A DNA stretch of 41,117 nucleotides from Pseudomonadales bacterium (GTDB taxonomy: Bacteria; Pseudomonadota; Gammaproteobacteria; Pseudomonadales; JAHRWD01), in NCBI GenBank assembly GCA_019090315.1, contig JAHRWD010000045.1:1-41117 (forward strand), in the 5' to 3' direction. The translations under genes were made by a program, and so were the position numbers. The number at the start of each line of letters is the position of its first letter. The stretch's first letter is position 1. Of this stretch, positions 18,739 to 28,100 are shown piece after piece. A model generated the notes under the pieces. That model saw only the letters and a program-made list of their open reading frames with translations. It was not told where the DNA came from and ran no database searches.

Positions 18739-19007
18739 GAGCCCCCATCAAAGCATTTGCAGCACTGCTGCACAAACTCGAATCTGAGCAGCAGATCATT
18801 GAATTTCTGGACGCATTACTGACGCCAAAGGAACTCGATGAAATTGACAACCGGATGGAGATCATTCACCTGCTACGACAAGGCGTATCGCAGCGAGAGG
18901 TCGCTCAGCGACTGGGCGTTGGCATCGCCACCGTAACCCGTGGAGCCCGCGTATTAAAAGCTGACGGGCTTGAGAACCTACTACTAAAATACGAAAAAAA
19001 GCCATGA
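18729..19007 (+). CDS. trpR: Trp operon repressor
   Basis: This is a 92-residue TrpR-family repressor. The core LLTPKELDEIDNRMEIIHLL and the helix-turn-helix QREVAQRLGVGIATVTRG, followed by LKADG, are the family signature; GIATVTRG is the DNA-reading and tryptophan-binding part. TrpR binds DNA only with tryptophan as corepressor. The ATG has no visible Shine-Dalgarno sequence, and if the TATTAT at 18715 is the -10 the message would be nearly leaderless. The stop overlaps the trpE start (ATGA at 19004-19007), so translation is coupled. Confidence 0.92.
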   Translation: MNTRAPIKAFAALLHKLESEQQIIEFLDALLTPKELDEIDNRMEIIHLLRQGVSQREVAQRLGVGIATVTRGARVLKADGLENLLLKYEKKP

Positions 19008-20398
19008 CCTCTTCAATACCCAGAATCACCCTGCCCCGTAAACCGCACTATCGAGAGATCAATGAAGAGATCGATTTCTTTGAGCTGTTTCGGCGCATCG
19101 AACCTCAGTTTGAGAACTGCTTCCTGCTGGAATCACTCGGCGAAGACGGCGACCGCGCTAGAATGCATGTGATTGGATTCGATCCGGATACGCTGGTACA
19201 TGCCGAAGATATTAATGAACTGATTATTACCGATACAGCATCTGGCCAGATTACTCGTTACCGAACCGACAATGCATATGATGCATTGCGGGATTTAATC
19301 CCCCAGGATGTCATCGCCCGAAGCTATTGTGGTGGCCTGGCGGGTTACATCGGTTACGATAGTGTACGTTTCTTTGAACCAACCCTCGATATTAAAACCA
19401 GCGACCAGTTCGATGCATTTAAATTTGGTATCTACCGCGACGGCCTGTTACTGGACAAAATGACAGGCCAGATTACTTATTTCTACTACGAGAATGATCG
19501 CTCCCAACAGATATTCGATATCCTTCAAAAACCTGCTCCCGCACCAACAGAATTGACCGTTGAATTTTGCAACGATGATATGAACCAAGCGGAACATGCC
19601 AATGCAGTTGACCGAGCACGGGATGATATCTGCGCCGGTTTGATCTTTCAGGTGCAGCTCGGATTTAAATCCCACTATCAGGTTAAGGGCGATACGCTTC
19701 AGATCTACCAGAAACTTCGGGAGGTGAACCCCTCCCCTCATATGAACTATTTTAAGTTTGGATCACAGCGTATTGTGGGCGCTAGCCCTGAACTACTATT
19801 TCGTTTACAACAGGGCGAAATGGAAACCTATCCCCTTGCCGGCACTGTAAAACGTGGTGAAGACCAGCGAGAAGACCAGGTTCTGGCACGCACATTACTC
19901 AACGATCCAAAAGAGATCGCAGAACACAATATGCTGGTGGATCTGCATCGAAATGATATCGGCAGAGTGGCCCAGTTTGGCACTGTAAAAGTGCGCAACC
20001 TGATGGACATTAAAAAATTCAGCCACGTCCAGCATATCTCCAGTGAGATCGTCGGAATTATCCGTAATGAAGATGATATGTTTTCTGCGCTAGCCGCCAA
20101 CTTTCCCGCAGGGACATTAACCGGTGCGCCGAAAATTGAGGCGATGAAAATTATTGATGATCTCGAACCGGAAGGTCGCGGTCCGTACGGCGGAGCCGTT
20201 GGCCATTTTGGTTTTAACGGCGACTGCGCCTTTGCTATCCCGATTCGATCGGTTTTTGTGAACAACGAAAAAGCCTATCTGCAAACCTGTGGTGGCAACG
20301 TATATGACTCTAACGCCAGGGATGAGTATATGGAGATCCAGCGTAAATCTGCAGCAATGAAACAGGTATTAGCCAGTTTCGAGAAGGCGTCATCATGA
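19004..20398 (+). CDS. trpE: Anthranilate synthase component I (atypical, short type)
   Basis: This 464-residue chorismate-utilising enzyme makes anthranilate from chorismate with ammonia from TrpG. The N-terminal LLES motif (41-44) is the feedback site where tryptophan binds in TrpE. NPSPHMNYFKF, GASPELLFR, YPLAGTVKRG (an alanine, as in TrpE, where E. coli PabB has lysine), and EHNMLVDLHRNDIGRV are conserved. The protein is shorter than E. coli TrpE and closer to the archaeal or Thermus style in LLNDPKEIAEH. Two segments are unusual: FQVQLGFKSHYQ, where most have FQVVLSQRF, and TCGGNVYDSNARDEY, where most have AGAGIVADS. It overlaps trpR and trpG by 4 bases each. Confidence 0.85.
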   Translation: MTSSIPRITLPRKPHYREINEEIDFFELFRRIEPQFENCFLLESLGEDGDRARMHVIGFDPDTLVHAEDINELIITDTASGQITRYRTDNAYDALRDLIPQDVIARSYCGGLAGYIGYDSVRFFEPTLDIKTSDQFDAFKFGIYRDGLLLDKMTGQITYFYYENDRSQQIFDILQKPAPAPTELTVEFCNDDMNQAEHANAVDRARDDICAGLIFQVQLGFKSHYQVKGDTLQIYQKLREVNPSPHMNYFKFGSQRIVGASPELLFRLQQGEMETYPLAGTVKRGEDQREDQVLARTLLNDPKEIAEHNMLVDLHRNDIGRVAQFGTVKVRNLMDIKKFSHVQHISSEIVGIIRNEDDMFSALAANFPAGTLTGAPKIEAMKIIDDLEPEGRGPYGGAVGHFGFNGDCAFAIPIRSVFVNNEKAYLQTCGGNVYDSNARDEYMEIQRKSAAMKQVLASFEKASS

Positions 20399-21030
20399 AA
20401 CTGCTTATTATCGATAACTACGATTCCTTCACCTTTAACCTGTATCAATATGCAGGTGAAGTACTTTCACGTGCATCTACCGAAGGTGGTCGAAAAGACT
20501 TTGAGGTATTGGTGATACGCAATGACGAACTCAGCCTTAAGCAGGTAGCGGATATCAATGCGGATCGGATCATCATTTCGCCAGGCCCCGGCAGTCCCGA
20601 TAACCCCGATTACTTTGGGGTGTGTAAAGAGGTGATTACGGAGTTGGGGAAAACTACTCCACTACTGGGAATTTGCCTCGGTATGCAGGGAATTGCCTAT
20701 GCGTTTGGTGGTGAAGTCATCAGATCACCGCTACCTATGCACGGAAAAACCTCCAATATTCAGCACAATGGCGAACAGGTATTTAAAGACTTGCCTCAGC
20801 CGCTGGAAGTGATGCGCTACCACTCATTGATGGTGAACCCGGATAAAATACCGGACTGTCTTGAGGTGACAGCAACACTGCCGACTGAGGAGCAATACCA
20901 TAGCGGCACAACGGAAATTATGGGGGTTCGGCACAAACAATACCCGATCCAGGGTGTACAGTTTCATCCTGAGTCTTTTGCCACCGAGGCTGGTATGCTG
21001 ATGCTGAGTAATTTTTTGCATCAGGAATAA
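20395..21030 (+). CDS. trpG: Anthranilate synthase component II, glutamine amidotransferase
   Basis: This 211-residue class I amidotransferase releases ammonia from glutamine for TrpE. Its catalytic triad is Cys94 (in LLGICLGMQGIAYAFGG) with His191 and Glu193 (in VQFHPESFATEAG). It begins MKLLIIDNYDSFTFNLYQY, the family hallmark. There is an insertion near residues 24-36 (LSRASTEGGRKDF) not found in most TrpG. The start overlaps the trpE stop (ATGA). trpD and trpC, which often follow, are absent here; the next gene begins 4 bases after the stop. Confidence 0.93.
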   Translation: MKLLIIDNYDSFTFNLYQYAGEVLSRASTEGGRKDFEVLVIRNDELSLKQVADINADRIIISPGPGSPDNPDYFGVCKEVITELGKTTPLLGICLGMQGIAYAFGGEVIRSPLPMHGKTSNIQHNGEQVFKDLPQPLEVMRYHSLMVNPDKIPDCLEVTATLPTEEQYHSGTTEIMGVRHKQYPIQGVQFHPESFATEAGMLMLSNFLHQE

Positions 21031-21034
21031 CACC

Positions 21035-21934
21035 ATGGGCTTGTCGGAATTTGTCAGCCAACATGAAGTGAATATACGGTTGGGTTTTTTCTTCGGTATT
21101 TTTGCAGTGATGGCGTTGTGGGAGTTACTTGCCCCACGACGACAACTCAGCCAGCCCAAACCCGTACGCTGGGCTAACAATCTGGGGTTAGTCGTTCTTA
21201 ACAGTATTATTTTGCGGCTGATTTTCCCCGCTGCGGCGGTCGGTGTTGCGGTATTTGCCGCAAGCAATGGCTGGGGGCTTCTCAACCATTTCACCCTGCC
21301 CTTATCTATCAGCGTGATCATATCCATCATTGCGCTGGATATGATTATCTATTTTCAGCACGTAATGCTTCACGCGGTGCCGACTTTCTGGCGATTGCAT
21401 CGGGTACACCATGCAGACCTGGATTACGATCTCACCACCGGCGCACGCTTTCATCCGCTTGAAATCGTGCTGTCAATATTGATCAAGTTTGCCGCAATTC
21501 TTCTACTGGGCGCGCCGGTACTGGCGGTCATCATATTTGAAATCGTGCTTAACGGTATGGCCATGTTCAACCACGGTAACGTCGGCTTGCCTCCGTGGCT
21601 GGATCGAATCGTGCGGCTATTTGTCGTTACGCCGGATATGCACCGGGTACATCACTCAACCGAAGACAATGAAACCAACAGCAACTTCGGGTTTAATCTA
21701 TCGATCTGGGACCGATTATTTGGCACCTATATCGACCAACCCCGAAAGGGTCAATTAGGAATGGAGATTGGTATCCACACCTATCGAAACCCTAAACAAA
21801 CAACCTGGATTACCGGTATGTTGGTCATGCCTTTTAAAGGGCAAGTTGAAGGTTATGCGATCAACCGCCGAGAATGGTCAAGAGCTGATGAGTCTCCTGT
21901 ATCCACGCCTACGCCCAAACCTGTACCAAAATAA
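21035..21934 (+). CDS. Sterol desaturase / fatty acid hydroxylase family membrane protein
   Basis: This is a 299-residue membrane protein with about four helices and the histidine clusters of di-iron membrane hydroxylases: HVMLH, HRVHHAD and HRVHHS, with a further His in FNHGNVG. Such proteins hydroxylate or desaturate lipids using oxygen. The substrate is not known. The ATG follows the trpG stop by 4 bases, so it is almost surely in the trpREG transcript. This is unusual company for a tryptophan gene. Confidence 0.85.
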   Translation: MGLSEFVSQHEVNIRLGFFFGIFAVMALWELLAPRRQLSQPKPVRWANNLGLVVLNSIILRLIFPAAAVGVAVFAASNGWGLLNHFTLPLSISVIISIIALDMIIYFQHVMLHAVPTFWRLHRVHHADLDYDLTTGARFHPLEIVLSILIKFAAILLLGAPVLAVIIFEIVLNGMAMFNHGNVGLPPWLDRIVRLFVVTPDMHRVHHSTEDNETNSNFGFNLSIWDRLFGTYIDQPRKGQLGMEIGIHTYRNPKQTTWITGMLVMPFKGQVEGYAINRREWSRADESPVSTPTPKPVPK

Positions 21935-21959
21935 GAATTAAGAATAGAGAACAAATCCT

Positions 21960-23108
21960 ATGCTAAGTTTTTCCGACAACTTCACGCAATTCAAAAAAAA
22001 CACCCCGCAACTTATTGATATAGAGAATAAAATACAGCTGTTCGTTGCGGCTTCGGAAGGTATGGATCCGGACCAGCAGATTGAAAAACTGAAGGAGATG
22101 GGCATCCACCAAATCGGCTTCCCCGCGGAATATGGTGGTACGCAAACCAACACCGCGGGTCTGGTTGCGGTTTGTTCGGCGATGACCTCTTCCCTGATTC
22201 CCCGGGGCGTCGTCACCACCTGGCTGATGAATATATTGGTTAGCCGTTGCTACCTGTTAAATCATGGATCAAAAGATTTGTGCAAACAGTGGTTGCCACA
22301 GGTAGTGGATTCAAAAAAAGTGATCTCAATCGCCGTGTCGGAGCCAGAGGGCGGCGCCAATCCCAAGACCATAAAAACCGAAGCCAAAATAGAGGGCGAC
22401 AGGGTTACGATAAGTGGTACAAAAACCTTCATCACCAATGGAATGATTGCAGATGCCTATGTGGTAATGAGCATTACGGGGCTTGATGCTAGCGGCAAAA
22501 AAACCTTCAGCACATTTCTGGTTCCCCGCGATACCGCTGGTCTCAGCGTCGTGCCAATGAAAGAATTTGATCATATGAAGCCCGCGACCCACGCCACCAT
22601 TACATTGGATAACTGCGAAGTTCCGGTGAGTAATCGGGTTGGTGAAGCGGGTATTGCCTATGATAAATACGCTCGGCCCTTCCCCATTTTCGAATCCGTT
22701 GTACAAATGGGTACTCAGCTCGGCAATCTACGAATACTGATTACCGAATGCGTTCAGGCAATGTCGGATCGTACCCTGTATATCGATCAGATCGGCGCGC
22801 TTGCATCGGCATTAAGCACACTCGAACTCACCGCAGCAGAGTCAGGCGATATCGTTGATAGTGCGGCGATGTCATCGGAGTTAAATCGATACTTACTGGC
22901 GTTTAATCAGCAAATTGAAAACCTGGTTGACCTGGATCGAGGTTTATTTCCGCAGTTGGTTGCAGCGCTTCAAAGTAATGGCGACTCCTTCGAACTTGAT
23001 TCAAATCCAGCCTATCAATCTCTTGTTGGGTTAGCCAAGTTTGGCCGTAGAGTGAATCTTGCACGTAGCAAACGGGCTGCCACGGAGCTTCTGGCCGAAA
23101 TCCCTTAA
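21960..23108 (+). CDS. Acyl-CoA dehydrogenase-like flavoprotein with divergent C-terminus
   Basis: This 382-residue protein has the N-terminal and middle domains of acyl-CoA dehydrogenases: LKEMGIHQIGFPAEYGG, then VISIAVSEPEGGANPKTIKT (FAD contact) and ISGTKTFITNGMIADAYVV. The C-terminal helical domain is poorly matched, and the usual YEGTxE segment carrying the catalytic glutamate of many members is absent; the protein ends in RRVNLARSKRAATELLAEIP. It may use a different base, may have another reaction, or may be a non-catalytic partner. It starts 25 bases after the hydroxylase gene, in the same direction. Confidence 0.8.
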   Translation: MLSFSDNFTQFKKNTPQLIDIENKIQLFVAASEGMDPDQQIEKLKEMGIHQIGFPAEYGGTQTNTAGLVAVCSAMTSSLIPRGVVTTWLMNILVSRCYLLNHGSKDLCKQWLPQVVDSKKVISIAVSEPEGGANPKTIKTEAKIEGDRVTISGTKTFITNGMIADAYVVMSITGLDASGKKTFSTFLVPRDTAGLSVVPMKEFDHMKPATHATITLDNCEVPVSNRVGEAGIAYDKYARPFPIFESVVQMGTQLGNLRILITECVQAMSDRTLYIDQIGALASALSTLELTAAESGDIVDSAAMSSELNRYLLAFNQQIENLVDLDRGLFPQLVAALQSNGDSFELDSNPAYQSLVGLAKFGRRVNLARSKRAATELLAEIP

Positions 23109-23170
23109 GCAGGTTTCGCTATGGAAAAATGAGATCATTCAATCTAATTAGCGAATAAGGCATACCGTAC

Positions 23171-23198
23171 AAAAATAGAATCCGATTCAATCGGATTC
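23171..23198 (-). terminator. Intrinsic terminator of the hybrid kinase operon; stop codon in its loop
   Basis: On the minus strand GAATCCGAT (23198-23190) pairs with ATCGGATTC (23186-23178) and the loop is TGA, the stop codon of the response-regulator kinase gene. The stem is followed by TATTTTTG. It thus overlaps the last three codons of the gene and ends its transcript. The opposite-strand acyl-CoA dehydrogenase ends 63 bases before it. Confidence 0.85.
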
Positions 23199-25121
23199 CA
23201 ACATCACCTTTGATACCGCATCCGTCAGTGCACCCATCAAATAGGGTTTAGTCAAACATGCTTTAAAGCCGTACTCTTTGTAGTTGGCCATTACCGGGTC
23301 ATTGGAATAACCGCTTGAGACGATAGCCGTAGCATCAGGGTCCAGTTCCAGTAATTTAACGATGGTTTCCTGCCCGCCCAGGCCGCCAGGAATTGTGAGA
23401 TCCATGATCACAACATCAATAGGCTGGGAATCATCCAGCGCCTCTCTATACAGCTGCAATACCTCTTCACCATCCCTTGCATGGATCACCTCATAGCCAC
23501 AGCTTTCGAGCATACTTGCGGTAAGGGTTCTGATCATCTCTTCATCATCCATGACCATCACTTTGCCACTGCCCTTATGCTCGGCAAACACATGGCTTCT
23601 ATCGGCAACCGTTTTTCTTACCGCTGGCAGGTAAAGCGTAAAGGTAGTGCCTTGTCCGGGTATCGAATCACATTCGATACGCCCCCTGTGTTTACGAACG
23701 ATGGCCTGGGTCACGGCCATACCGAGGCCGCTACCTTCTTGCTTGGTAGAAAAATAGGGGTCAAATATTTTCTCCAGAAGCTCGGGATGAATACCAATAC
23801 CCTCATCCCGTATTACAAGGCGTACATAATCCCCAGGGGTGATTGACAGCTCGTCAGCCTCATGTTCTTCCTTGATGAAGTTCTCACAAAGAATATGGAT
23901 CGTTCCACCCTCAGGCATTGCCTGGCGAGCATTAATCACTATATTTTGAATAACCTGATCAATTTGACCTTTATCAATCAGTGCAGCCCATAATGAGGCA
24001 TCCTGATCAATACGACAGGCGATACCGGAACCCGTAAGGGTAAAGTCTGCGGATTCCCGAACAAGGTTATAGATTGAAGCTAGCTCAACAATTGGTTCGC
24101 CACCCTTTGAAAAAGTCAGCAGTTGATGGGTCAGCTTACTGGCTCGTTTGGATGCATTCTCAGCGGCTGTGAGTAGATCGTACGCTTCATGCTCAGGGCC
24201 TACATCCGTTTTAGCCAGGTTTATATTCCCCATAATTCCGGTAAGAAGATTATTGAAATCATGAGCGATGCCACCGGCCAATATGCCTACTGATTCCAGC
24301 TTTTTGGTTTTCGCCAGTTCGGCATTTACATGGTTCTCTAGCGTCACATCACGAAAAACCAGTACTGTGCCAATCACGTCACTGTTACGATTCCGAATGG
24401 GTGCTGCACTGTCTGCAATACTTCTTTCCGTGCCATCCCTGGAAATTAAGGCTGTGTGGTTGGCAAGCCCAATGATACGTCCTGTCTCCAGTACCTTAGC
24501 AACCGGATTTTCACAGATCTCTCGGGTTTGTTCGTTGATAATATTGAAGACTTTAGTCAGCGGCTTGCCTCTGGCATCGTTAGCTGACCAACCGGTAAGG
24601 GCGGCAGATACCTTATTCATCATGGTGATACTGCCGTCGGTATCGGTAGCAATCACACCATCACCAATACTGTTAAGCGTCACCGATAATAGCTCTTTCT
24701 CCTGTGCTAGCTCCCGGTAGGTATTATCCAGCTCATTGCGTAGGTACCATTTTTCAGCTGATGAACTGAGTGATAACTGCAATACCTTTGGATCGACCGG
24801 TTTTTGTAAGAAGTCTACTGCCCCAATCTTTAACGCTTCAACTGCACTGTCTACATCGCCATGGGCGGAAATAATAATGATCTGAATACGAGGATATTGG
24901 TCACGAACCAGGCGACTGAGTTCGAGCCCATTCATCTTCGGCATACGAATATCGGTTACCAGGATATCAATGGTATGTTCGGCTAACACATCCAGCGCTT
25001 CTACTCCGTTGTGGGCAACGCTGATTTCATAGGGTTGTTTTCGCAATGCATAGGACAACAGTTCGGTAATCTTAACTTCGTCATCTACAAGCAGAACCTT
25101 CAGATTTTTATTAACGCTCAT
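23187..25121 (-). CDS. Hybrid sensor kinase: REC-PAS-histidine kinase-REC
   Basis: This is a 644-residue soluble signalling protein. The first receiver domain (8-120) has acceptor Asp57 (LVTDIRMPKMNG) and the conserved KP at 107-108. A PAS domain (about 145-258) follows, then a HisKA-type dimerisation domain with His287 in GGIAHDFNNLLTG, a HATPase domain (N-box IVINARQAM, G boxes DEGIGI and GSGLGMAV), and a second receiver with Asp574 (VVIMDLTIPGG). There is no membrane helix or DNA-binding domain, so the output is through phosphotransfer. It starts 15 bases after the stop of the giant kinase and is likely phosphorylated by it, on the first receiver. Confidence 0.92.
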   Translation of the reverse strand: MSVNKNLKVLLVDDEVKITELLSYALRKQPYEISVAHNGVEALDVLAEHTIDILVTDIRMPKMNGLELSRLVRDQYPRIQIIIISAHGDVDSAVEALKIGAVDFLQKPVDPKVLQLSLSSSAEKWYLRNELDNTYRELAQEKELLSVTLNSIGDGVIATDTDGSITMMNKVSAALTGWSANDARGKPLTKVFNIINEQTREICENPVAKVLETGRIIGLANHTALISRDGTERSIADSAAPIRNRNSDVIGTVLVFRDVTLENHVNAELAKTKKLESVGILAGGIAHDFNNLLTGIMGNINLAKTDVGPEHEAYDLLTAAENASKRASKLTHQLLTFSKGGEPIVELASIYNLVRESADFTLTGSGIACRIDQDASLWAALIDKGQIDQVIQNIVINARQAMPEGGTIHILCENFIKEEHEADELSITPGDYVRLVIRDEGIGIHPELLEKIFDPYFSTKQEGSGLGMAVTQAIVRKHRGRIECDSIPGQGTTFTLYLPAVRKTVADRSHVFAEHKGSGKVMVMDDEEMIRTLTASMLESCGYEVIHARDGEEVLQLYREALDDSQPIDVVIMDLTIPGGLGGQETIVKLLELDPDATAIVSSGYSNDPVMANYKEYGFKACLTKPYLMGALTDAVSKVMLESD

Positions 25122-25136
25122 CGAAATACACTCGAT

Positions 25137-28100
25137 TCATATCGCATGATGGGTGGGCATGGTGACGGTAAACAAACTGCCTTTATTCGCTTCACTGATG
25201 ATTTCAAGGGTAAAACCAAACTCCTTGACCAGGCTATGAACAATGGATAATCCCAAACCGGTGCCCTCACCTGCCTGTTTGGTGGTGTAAAAAGGTTCGC
25301 GACATTTCTGTAATACCTCTTCGGTCATGCCGATACCATTGTCCTTCACTTCTAACACCACAAATTGGTTATCCGCTGAGGGATACAATCTTGCAGTGAT
25401 CTTTTTATCCGGTTCGTCCACTCTATTCTCGGCAGCGTGGTCTACGGCATAACGTGCATTGGAAAGCAGGTTGACGACAATTTGCTGGAATTTTTGTGGG
25501 TTCACCAACACGTCGGGTAGATTTTGTGCTATTTCCAGTATTAGTTCAATTTGATGTTGATGAAACTGTTCGGTAAAAAACACCAGACATTGATTAAATG
25601 GCTCGGATAGATCGGTACGTTCTGCATCTTTGTTGTCGTCATTGCGGGCATAGCTTCTCATGTTGCTCACGATGGCGGTGGCACGTTCAATCTGCTCTGC
25701 AATGTCTCGTGTAAACGGTATAAGCGTGGCTCCATCGAAATCATCACTTTCCAGCTCGTCCTGGATAATCCGTGATGCCACCTGCATGATTTGAAGTGGC
25801 TGGCCCAGCTCATGGGCTATTCCGGTTGATAGTTCACCAAGGGATGCTAGTCTGCCGGCATGGGTCAGTTCGAGTTGTTTTTTCTGTAGTTCCTGGGTTC
25901 GCTCCTCTACCTTATGTTCCAGATCACGGTTCATCTCTTCAATCGCATTTTGCGCCAATCGAGTCTCATGTAACAGCTTTGAGTTCTGTAATGCAATTGC
26001 CGCCTGGGAGGTCAGCAAATCTGCCTGATCAATTTGCTCCTCTGTGAACGCTGATTTGATCAAACTGTTTTCAAAATAGAGAATTCCCAGCACGTTGTTT
26101 TGCATCACAATCGGTATACAGAGCACGGATTGTAAGTGGTGTGCCAGTACGACCCTATCGGTGACAAAGTCACCCGCTTCAACTGCGCTGTCCAAAATAA
26201 CGCTTTCTTTAGAGTTAAATACGTAATTGGTAATCGCCATACTGAGTGTATCGGTATTGAAGGAGTCTTCACCCCTCGAAATAATGGTTACTTCTTCGTA
26301 TTTAATGCCTTTAAAAACCGGTTGCAGCAGGTTGTCTTCGGCGATCAACAGGTAACCATTTTTAGCTCCAAGCCGTGCCATTACCGAACTCAAAATGGTC
26401 CCCATCAATTTATCCAGATCAAGCTCGGATGAGATGCTTTTAACCGCGTCGAACAGAAATCTGACATCAAGATCGCTGTTAACGTCCTGTACAGATCTTG
26501 GGGTACCTGTTTTATCTATCGGCTCTATTGCTGAGCGATTATTCGGGATGTCGAGGATCGATTGAACAGGTTTAGCCGTACGGTTGACGACACCGCAGCT
26601 TTTATAAAGAAAGTTCGCCCGATTTCGATAACTTTCAGCTGTGTGATGATTATGACCATATAAATGGCTGGATAAGCGCTCATTTAGAAAGGCCTCGAGC
26701 AGCACATATCGTGCCTGGTTGGCGCTGTCTATCGCATCAAGATATTGATATCTTGTGCTTTTAAAATCACCCTGTGTAACAACTGTTTCTGCTTCGATCA
26801 ACATCATGTATGGAGCCAGCATTGGCCCTTCAGCCGACCACTCGGTTAGTCGATCAAGATGGGTTTCCTGATCATTTTTGAAGCCCATTTTTAATCCAAT
26901 CAAATGCCGAAAAACGTACCACATTTTTTCGACGATACCAGTGCTAAGTGCTGGCAGTAGCGGTTCAGCTAGATCCAGAAACTGTTCTGCCTCGACTGGT
27001 TGATGATTGTAGTAACACACTATTCCAGAAAACGTATAGTAGCTTGCCGTCGCAACCATCATGCCGTCATCATTCCACTGCTGGATGGTATCCGCGACCT
27101 CTTGATCGTCCCACGTGGACTGAATGCTTTCATCCTCTCCAAGCAACGGACGTAAACTCAGTTGTATCGCTTCACCTATCGCAAGGGATAAAGCCAGATT
27201 ACACTGTTGAGAAAAACTGTTCATTTTCTCAAGCTCATTGTTTAGCAATGGTAGGTCATTACCCTGAACATATCCGAACCAGTGCTCAACGCATTTGGAG
27301 AGTACGCCATATCGTAATTCACCGCAGCGTATACCCTCCACGGCGGTTTCTCCACCGTAGCTTCGCAGATCCGATATAGGCTGCCGTAAATGCATGGTAG
27401 CCCATAGAATCGCACCTTTCGCTTTTACCGAACCGAAGGTGTCAGGGTACTGTTTTATTAATTCTATTGTTGCTGCCTCATACTGATACGCCAGCGTATA
27501 GTTGCGATCCCCGACCAGGATATATGCGATACAGCCGAGCGCGTAGCAGACAAAATCATCTGAGCCAAACTCAACTGAACAATCAATCGCTCGATAGGCT
27601 GTTAATCGGGTCATCTCTGTTTGCCCACTGAAAAAGAAATAGCCCAGCAGTTCGCCGTAAAGCTTGTGAACAAGAACAGAAAAGGGGCTATCGGCATGGG
27701 GTGAATCGATTACTTCAGCCAGGAAATCCCGATCCTTGTCATGTATACGGGCCTCCATCGCTTCGATCTCTTGCTGTATTTCATCGTCGTGGGTGGGTAG
27801 CGGCAGCTCCAGCAACGCCAGTGCACGGGATACGATATCAATTGCCTGGGGCAGATCCCCTAGGGCTGCACAGGCAACTGACTGTTCATAGAGGAAATCG
27901 GCCTTGTCGAAATTGGTTCGCGCATATCGCATGGATATACCGACAACGGTAGCGGCACGGGCCTGGTCTGCGTTGAGTAAGGCTGCATGCGCTAGCTTTT
28001 TGTACAACGCCAGCATAAACGGATAGTCATCATCCCACATCGACTGGGGGCACAGTTCGGCGCATTGGTTCAAATAGTGGTTACCGGCATCGTGAGCCAG

